Source of the DNA: Pseudonocardia cypriaca
GTDB taxonomy: Bacteria; Actinomycetota; Actinomycetes; Mycobacteriales; Pseudonocardiaceae
Length of the DNA: 64,000 nt
Assembly: GCF_006717045.1 (NCBI RefSeq)
Contig: NZ_VFPH01000003.1
Span: 558,001-622,000 of the forward strand
Reading direction: 5' to 3'
Part shown: one piece after another, positions 24,001-33,000 of the stretch
Position numbering within the stretch: the stretch's first letter is position 1
Layout of the letters: each line of letters begins with the position of its first letter
Position numbers and translations under genes: made by a program
The notes under the pieces: generated by a model
What the model was told of the DNA's origin: nothing
What the model saw: the letters and a program-made list of their open reading frames with translations, nothing else
Databases searched by the model: none

Positions 24001-27000
24001 GGATCCGCTCGTGCCGGGATTGGCCGGCGGTGGCGCGGCGGGCTTGGGCGGTCCGGGCGGCAGGCTGCCGGGTGGGGTGGCAGGCGAGCCACCCGGCGGG
24101 GTCCCCGGCGGCGCGTCGCCCTGAGGCGGAGTGGTGGTGTTGCCGGAACGGGCAAGCCCGACCGGGAACCGGGTCTTGGTGACCATGCCGATCGTGCCGA
24201 TCGCGAGCGGCGCGGCCATCATCGACCAGGTCGCCCAGAGACCGGACACGGCCTCGGACCGCTGCGCCGGGGTCATGTCGCGCTTGTTCTTGTGGTACGA
24301 GATCGTGCCGTCGACCGCCGTGTAACCGAAGACACCGAAGCCTGCCCAGTTGAAGGCACTGTGGGCGTAGGCGGCCCGGGAGGCCGTGCCGTTGACCATC
24401 GCCTTGATCCCCGGGCTGTACGCCTGGTGCGCGGCCGTCCACGTCCCCTGCCATCCGGGCGCGCCGGTGGCCCACTTCCCGCTGAACGTCCGCCCCCAGA
24501 ACGACGTGCCGGCGCCCGCTGCTCCTCTCGCACCTGCACTCGCGGCTCCGGCCGCCGCCTCCGCGGCGGTGGCTCTTGCGGCGCCGCTGAAGGCGGCCTT
24601 GATCCCGATGCCCATGCCGGTCGCAGCCAGCAGGTTGCCCGCCGCGCCGATGTAGTCGGCGCGGGCGGCGGGGTTGGACCAACTGTTGGACTGGCCGTGG
24701 TTGCTGCGGTTGATCATGTTGGACGCCACGTCGTACGTCGTGTAGGCGATCCCACCCGCGATCAACGCGGTTCCACCGATCGCCGCCGCGGCCCCGAGCG
24801 GCGACGCAAGACCCAGGGTCGCCAGCGTGGCGAAGCCACCGCCGACCCACAGCAATGCGCCACCGACCACCATCGCCCCGCCGACGACCCAGTGCTTGGC
24901 CTTGTCCCAGCCGGAGATGTGCCTGCCCGACTGGGTCTTGAGCTCACAGCCGCAGTCGGTGGCACGCTCGCCGGTGCTGTCGAGCCGGCCGTGCTTGTCC
25001 ACGCCTTCGATACCGAGGTCCGACGGCGCGATCAGCGTGCCGTCCTCGGCGAGCATCTCGTTGTTGTTGCGGAAGTCGTCGAGGCTGCCGAAGTGCGCAC
25101 CGGTCGCGTCGATGTAGCGGTAGCTGCCGTCGTCCTGCTTCACCCGGAACAGGGTGACGGTGGTCCACCCGCCGTCCTGGTTCTCGGTGTCGGGCTGGTA
25201 GTACGGCATCCGGATCGCTTCGACCTTGCTGCCGTCCCCAGCCTTCTCACCGATGGCCTTCAGGACGCTGTTGGCCTGCTCACGGGCCTTCTCGTTGCGG
25301 TCACCACCCAGCTCCTCGTAGATGGCCGCGAAGCTGCGGTCGATCTCCTGCGGACGCCGCTCGGCCTCCATCGTCTTCGGGGTGCGCCCGAACGCGGCCG
25401 CAGCCGCTTGCGCATCGAGCTTCATCGTCTCGTCGATGATCTTGCGCAAGGGGCCCTGGTAGGTGTCCCAATCGGCCTTGAACTTGGCGGCCGTGTGGAT
25501 GTAGCGGAAATCCTGCAACATGGTCGAGGGCAGAGCTCTCCCGCCCATCAAACTCTCGTTCGGCGCGATGCTGTTTCCCGGCTTGTAATTCTCGGGCGCC
25601 GCGAACGGTTTGTCGCGAACCGCGTTGTATTGAAGCTCGGTGAGCGATGTGAGCGTCCCGAACGTCTCCGACAAGGTCTGCTGGCGCTTCTGCGGCGACA
25701 CCGAGAGTCGCTGGTAGAGGTTGTTGACGCGGTTGTGCCGGTCGAAAGCACCGTGCAGGTCGCCTGCCCATGCCGGGTTGCCGGAGGCGTCCGCGTAGGC
25801 CAGGTCGGTCTGCCGGAGCACCTTCTCCTTGGCGTCGATGTCGGCCTGCAACGGTCGTGCGATCGCGGTGATCGCGTCCTTCTCGCGGTTGATCGACTGG
25901 TACTCGCCCTGGAGCCAGATCGACTCGCCGACGGTCGGGCCGCCGCGATCCTTGATCCGCTGGAAGGCGGCGTTGTACCTGGCGACGCGGTCGTTCAGGT
26001 TCTGGCTGCGCTCCCCGATCGCGGACTGCATCGCCAGCTGGGCGTTGCCGACGTTCTTCTGCTGCTCGGCGACGATCCGGATCGCCTCGTCCTGCTGGCC
26101 GGGCGTCGGCGCCTTCGACGGGTCGTAGCCCGGCACCAGCTTGTCGATCAGCTGGCGGTTGTTGCCCACGGCCTGGTTGGCGGCGGTGAAGTCGTCCATC
26201 GACCAGGACGCGTGACGCATCGCCTGCAGCCGGCCCTGCGCCGGCAGCCACTTCTCCAGCATGCCCGGTGCCTTGTCATCGATCTCCTTGCGGAGGGGAT
26301 CGATCTCGGCCCACTCGCCTGCGTCGATGTGGTTGTCGCCCTCGAGTGCGTTCTCGGTCAGCCCGGCCAGCTTGTCGATCTTCGGCTCGAGCTCCTTGTA
26401 CTTCGGACCCATGTCCTTCTGGGTCACGGTGTCGTCCAGGATGGACATCTGGGCGCCGTCGAGCTGGGTCCGGGACAGCTCGCCGATGTCCCGGTTGTGG
26501 GCCGTGATCAGGTCCTCGCGACCGGCCGCCTTGAGCTGGTCGATCTCGTTCTGGCTCAGCGGCCGCCGGTCATCCGGCTTGCGGTCCAGCAACTTCTGCC
26601 CGTCCGGGCCGGTGACCTCGGAGAGGTCCTTCGCGGTCTCGTCGGTGACCTTCAGGCTGGGGTCGAGCACCGCGACCATCGACGCGATGGTCGCCTTCGG
26701 GGTCTCGATCAACTCGGAGCCCGAGCCGCTGCAGTCGCCCCCCTCCGCGCAGAAGCGGCCGGCGTGCTTCCCGTCCTTGTCGCGGTAGAGCAGCCCGGTG
26801 CGAACACCGATCGGGTTGCCCTCGGCGTCCGTGTACGGCTTGCCGTCCTTGTCGACCTTGACGGTGGCGTTCTGGATGTCGCCTTCCTTGTTGAAGCCGT
26901 AGCAGCCACCGCCTGCGCCGGACGCGTTGCAGATCGCGCCGCCGCCCTGGCCGTCGGCACTGCGGTTGTACTGCGTGAACCCGCAGTAGTCACCGGCCGT

Positions 27001-30000
27001 GCAGGATTGCTTGTCGCCCCACGGGGTGTAGCGCGAGACCGGACCGCCGTTGCTGTCGTCGAACAGCTCGACGCTGCCGTAGCCGTTCGGGAAGCGGCCG
27101 GTGCCGGTCGGCAGCTGCTCGGTGATGCGGCAGTTCTTGCACGCCGTCACCGGGTCGTAGATGGGCTTGCCGTTCGCGCCGTCGTTGAACGAGCCCGGCA
27201 TGGTGCGGACGCAGTCGCCCTCGCACCAGAGGGAGCCGCCCTTGCCGTCCTTGTCCGGAGTGGTCCCCTTGATCCCCTGGCTCAGGTCGCCGCCGGTGAT
27301 CTGGATCTTGTAGACGTTCTTGCCGTCCTCGCCCTTGTAGTTGGGGTCCACGTACTGTATGTAGCCGGTGGTGTTCTTCACCGAGTAGATCCCGGGGCTT
27401 CCGTCGCGCGAGCGGCCGATGATGTCGGTGACGCCGACGTTCGCGCCCTTGTTGTCCGCGTGGACGATGTCGCCCTGCTTGTTGGTGAAGTGGCCCGGCC
27501 CGATGAACTTGATCTGCGCCGGGCTGCCGTTGGCGTCCTGCGCCTGGACCTGACCCCACTTGCCGTCGATCGTCAGGTGCTCACCGGTCGGGGAGGTCCA
27601 CTCGCAGCCGCCGTTGCACGTGGACGTGAACGGAGAACCCTTCGTGTTCGAGAACCGGACGTTGTTCTGTCCCTCCTCGGCAGCGGCCTTGCGAGTGAAG
27701 ATCATCTTGTCGCCGCTGCGCCCGTCGACGGCCATACCCTTGCCGCGCGCCCACGCCTCGGCGTTGCCCTCGGCGTCCTGGGCCATCCCGACGCCGTTCT
27801 CGCCGCGCACCTCGTGCCGCTTGTTCGGGCGACCCGCCACGGGCATCGACCCGTAGTAGTCCCCGTGGGGGTTCCTCTGGCCGTTGTCGTTGCCGCCGGT
27901 GATCCCGTCGATGGTCTTGCTGCACGGGGCCTGGCAGGTGTATGTCGTGGGCTCGTCCTGGCCCTTCGGCTTGATCTTGATGACGATCTGGCCGTTCTCG
28001 CCGGGCGTGACCTCGACGGCGTCGTGGTTCGGGTCGACGTCCTCGATCTTGATCGGCTTGCCGTTCTTGTCCACGGCCATGCCGAGCCCGCTGGTGTCGA
28101 CCGGCTTGGCCGGGATGAAGTCGGCGCCGCGTCCGCCCGTGGAGCACGAGCCATCCCCGCTGCATCCGGCCTCGGCGACACCGTCGGGGCCGGCGATGGC
28201 CACTGCCCAGGCGCCACAGCCGCCGTTGCCGGAGCCGGAGCAGGTCGCCCACTTCTCCGCGATGTACTTGCCGTACGGCGTGTTCAGTTCGTCGTACGCC
28301 TCGGCGTGCGCGGAGTAGGTAGCGGTGCAGTTCGCCGCTCCGGAGCAGGACGCACCTGCGTTGGCGAAGCCGTCGCCTGCGACGGCGTAGGCCATCACAC
28401 CGACGCCGCCGCCACCCATGCCGCCACCGCCGGAGCCGTGGGCGTACGCCTTGGCCCACGACCCGGACGGGTGCGAGTCCGACGCCGACGCGGTCGCCGA
28501 GTACGAGTGGGTGCAGTTCGTGCCCGCCGAGCCCATGCACGACGCCGAAGCCGACGCAGAACCCGCGCTGGCCTGCGCAGACGCCGACACCATGACGCCG
28601 CCGCCACCCATGCCGCCACCGCCGGAACCGCGAGCGTAGGCATTCGCCGAAGCTCCGGGCGCCGAGGCCGACGCCGACGCGGTCGCCGAGAACGAGTGCG
28701 TGCAGTTCGTGCCCGCCGAGCCCATGCACGACGCCGAAGCCGACGCAGAACCCGCGCTGGCCTGCGCAGACGCCGACACCATGACGCCGCCGCCACCCAT
28801 GCCGCCACCGCCGGAACCGCGAGCGTAGGCATTCGCCGAAGCTCCGGGCGCCGAGGCCGACGCCGACGCGGTCGCCGAGAACGAGTGCGTGCAGTTCGTG
28901 CCGGCGGTGCCCGTGCAGGACGCCGACGCGGCCGCGGAGCCGGGACCCGCCTGCGCCGTCGCGGTCGTCATCGCCTGGCCGCCGCCGAAGGTGCCGGCAC
29001 CATGGCCGGTCGCCGATGCGTTCGCGCTGGTTCCCGGGCCGGTGGCCGAGGCCGCACTGTGCGCACGGTAGGAGTAGCGGCAGCCGGATCCCTTGCTGCC
29101 CTCGCAGCCCGCGGCGGCCACCGCCACCTCGTCGGTCGTCTGGGCGGCAGCGGTGGTCGTGCAGCCGCCGCCGGCGTTGTCGCCGCACGTGGCCTTCGCG
29201 ACTGCCGTGTTCCCCCCGGTCGCGGCGTGGGCTTCGCTGCGAGCGGAGTAGGAGCATGCGGAGCCCTCGCTGCCCTCGCAGGTGGCGGACGCCTGCGCAC
29301 CGCCGTCCTTGCTCGCACCGACCAGGCTGGAGCCGGTGCATCCGCCGTCGGCGGCAGCGGTGCAGTCGCTGCGCGAGACCGCCGAGCTCGTGCCGCCCGG
29401 CACCGCGGCACGGGCGGCGCCTTCGGTGTGGGTCTTGCAGCCGGTACCCGTGCACTGAGCGGTCACCTGAGCGGCATTCTCGGCAACGAGTCCGCCCGTC
29501 ACGGCCTGGCAGCTGCCGGCGGCCTTGCAGGTGGCCGTGGCGCTGCCCCGGATCTCGCCGCTGCTGACCGCGTTCGTCTCGGACGTCGTGCGCGTGGCAC
29601 AGCCGGCCTTGGTGCCGTTGTCACAGGCGGCGGCCACCGAAGCGGTTGTGGTGGCGAACCGCTGCTCGGCCTTGGCTCCCGGCGCGGTGACGGCGGTGGC
29701 TGAGGCGACACTGATCTGAGCCTGGCACGCGGCCGTGCCGTCGCAGCCGGTCGAACCGTCAGCGGTACTGGTGCTGCGCTGACCCTCGGGACCCGCGACG
29801 GCCTTGACGTTCCCGGTGACCTTGCCGGTGCAACCGGCCTCGGGGCACACGAGCTGGGAGCTGGCATGGGCGGTTCCGGAGGAGCCCGGGACCTTCTTGG
29901 CGTCCTTGCCGCTTCCGGTGGTCTGGCCGGAGTCGCGGAAGGTGGACGCTGCGGCGTCACTCGCCACGAGGCACCCGTTCGCGGCGGCGGTGCAGCTGCC

Positions 30001-33000
30001 CGCGGTGTGCGTACGACCCGGCGCGCCGCTCGTGCCACCCGTGGTGGCGGCGGTGCAGCCGGCACCGGCGCACTGACCGATCGCGCTCGACTGCGACAGC
30101 GTTGCCGGCGCGTCGGTCACCGGCTTAGCGGCCAGCTTCGCGGCCTCGGTGGCGGTCTTGCGTGCCTCGGCCGCGTTCTTGGCGGCGTCGGCGGCGGTCT
30201 TCTTCTGTGCGGCGGTCGCACCCGGGCGGGCGGCGACCTTCGCAGCCTGCGCGGCGAGCCGCTCGGCCTCGGTGGCCTGCGTCTCAGCCTGCTTCGCTGC
30301 GTCGTTCTGCTGCTCCGCGACCATGTCGGCCACGACCTGGCCGGAGCCTGCGGAGGAGTCGGTCTGGACGTGGCAGCCGCTCTGCGTGCTGGTGCAGCTG
30401 CCGCTGGAGGTGGAGGTTCCGGTCCCCGGAGGACCACGCGCCCCACCCTGACCGTTCATCGCGGCCGGTCCGTCCTCACCGGTGGCCGAGGTCCGCGCGG
30501 TGCCGCTGCACACCGTGCCACCGGCGCAGTCCATCGTGGCCGAGGCCATCGACCAGCTCGACGCACCCGGAACCGTCGGCCCACCCGAGTTCGCGGACGA
30601 ACCCGGCGCGGTCGGCGCGGGCGGGGTCACCGGCTGGTCCTGACCCGCCGGCGCCTTCTGCTCCTCCGCCGGAGCCTGGTCACCCGTGGTCTCCGAGGAA
30701 ACCGTCGCGTTCGCCGTCGAACGGGCCTGCACCAACGGCGCGATCACATTCGCATCCGGACCGGACGAGGCACCGGAGTTGGTGACCGCCTGGCACACCC
30801 CACCCGAGACACCCTCACACGATCCCTCGGAACGGGAACCGCGCGCATCCGGCGACACCGACGGGTCGGTCGCCGACGCCGAGCTGGCCACCTTGCCCGT
30901 GCAGGCCACCTGCCCCTCGCAGAGCAGGGAGGCACCCGCGGCCGACGCCGCCGAGGGACCCGCCGGCATCCGGGCGGTGTTGACCTGCTGCGCTGTGCCC
31001 TCGGCCGGCGCCCCCGCAAGGGCCAGCGCCGCACCCGGACCACTCGACGCCGTGGACACCGACTGCACCTGGCAACCACCCGTGCCACCAGTGCACGAGG
31101 CCTTGCCCTCCGACGTGCGCGGCGTCCCGTTCGCCACCGCACCATCCCACGCTGTGGTGGTGGTGCGCACCGAACCCGAACACGCCGTGCCCGCGTCGCA
31201 GGCCAGGCTCGCCGACGAGGTGGAGGTCGACGACGGACCCGACAGGGACTGGCCCGGCAGCGGCTTGCCCGTGTTCGGGTCCACCGCAACGAAGTCCGGC
31301 GCGCTGGAGGCGGCCGAGGAAGTCTCCCCGGCACAGCCACCTGCGGTCACCGTGCACTCAGTGGTCGCGGAGGTGCCGCGGGCGTGCGGCGAGACACCGG
31401 TGTCCCGGGCACTGGTCGAGGAGCTCGCGCTGCCGCCGCACTCGGTGGCCGCACCGGAGCAGTGCACCGAGCCGGTCGCGTGGGACACGCTCACCGGACC
31501 CGACACCACCGCCACCCCGGACGCCGGGTCGGCCTCGGCCGGGTCCCGGTCGGCGACCGTGGTGTCCGCCGCGGTCGAGCAGCTCCCGCCGGCGCCGTGC
31601 GCGGTGCACGACGAGGTGCCGGTGGAGTCCCGCACACCCTTCACATCACCCGAGGCGCCACCGGAGGTGCTGCTCTTACCCGACGCCACACAGCTGGCGG
31701 CCGCGCACACGGTCTCGGCCCCGGCCGTGCTGGCGGCGGTCAACTCCCGGGTGGTCGGCTTCACGGTGCCGGTCAGCTCGTCCCACGAGGCCTCCCCGGT
31801 CCGATCCGACACCTGCGAGTTCGACTCGACCCCACAGCCGCCGGCCTTCGCCTCACAGGAGGAGGAAGCCTTGGTGGTGCGCACCGGCGCACCCGCACCC
31901 GCGGTCGCCGGGGTGCCGGTCACGGTGCCGGTGGTGGCGCTGGACGCCTTCCCGCTGCAGCCCGCGGTGTCGCAGTCCAGGTTCGCGCCGGCCGAGCTGG
32001 ACGCGGTGGCATCGCCGTCGGTCAGCGACGCGGGCCGCACCGTGCCGGACAGGCTTGCCCGCCAGTCGTCCTGCTCGCCGGCCTGGCTGTCCACCTCGGT
32101 GCTGCTGAAGGCCTGGCAGCCGCTGCCCGCCGACTCACACGACGCCGTACCCGAGCTCTTGCGCTCCGCCCCCGCCGCCACCCCACGGCCGCTGCCCGCG
32201 GTGCTGGTGGTGCCGGTGCCGCTGCACCCGGCGCCGCAGTCGACCTCGACCACCGCGTCACTGCGGCCCGCGCTACCGGCCGAGTCCTCGTCGTCGGCGC
32301 CGGACTGGCTACGGGTCGAGCAGCCGCCACCAGAGACCGTGCACTCCGCCTTACCGTTGGTGGCCGACTCCGGCCCACCCTGCTTGGCAGCCGTAGCCGC
32401 CGCCTTGCCCGCGGCCGTGGTGTCGGTACCGGTCTTGTGGCCGGCGTCGGTGGTGCTGCTCGCCGACCCGGTGCACTTGCCCGTGCAGTCCACCCCGGCA
32501 TCGGCAACGACCTCGTCGGTGGAGTCCTCGTCACCAAGGTCCACGCTGCTGCGCGTGCCGCACCCACCCGCGCCTTCGCAGTGCGCGGTGCTGCTGCCCT
32601 GCCGGCGCGCCTGGTCGTTGTCCTCCGCGGCGGCGGAGGCCGCCTGCGCCGCCGGGCGCTCGCTACCGGACCCGGTGCTGCTGCTGTCACAGCTGCCACC
32701 CGCGGTGTCACAGCCGGCCTCGGCGCCCTCGCGGTCGGCGTAGGAGTCGGTGCCACACGCACCGGTGCACGCCGCCTGCGCGGCCGTCCGCCGCTCCGCC
32801 CCGCCCGGAGCCGCCCCTTCACGGGCCGGCCCGGACGAATCCGTACGACAGCCTCCGCCGCCGGACTCACACTCCGCCGACGCACCATCCCGATCAGCCC
32901 GACTGGACTGGCCACACGCGCCCGGGTCGCCGTCGCACCTGGCGGACGCCTTGGTGATCTCGCCGTCGGCGCCACGGCTGGACGCGTTGCTGCCACAGCC

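Noticed and set aside
8581..29703. A 21-kb open frame on the + strand (7,040 codons), with similar long frames at 154-2124, 2179-8571 and 29866-34473
   Set aside because: They are exactly codon-aligned antisense to the giant minus-strand gene. Their translations are Arg/Gly/Gln/His-rich with no domains. They stay open only because the sense gene avoids TCA, CTA and TTA codons.
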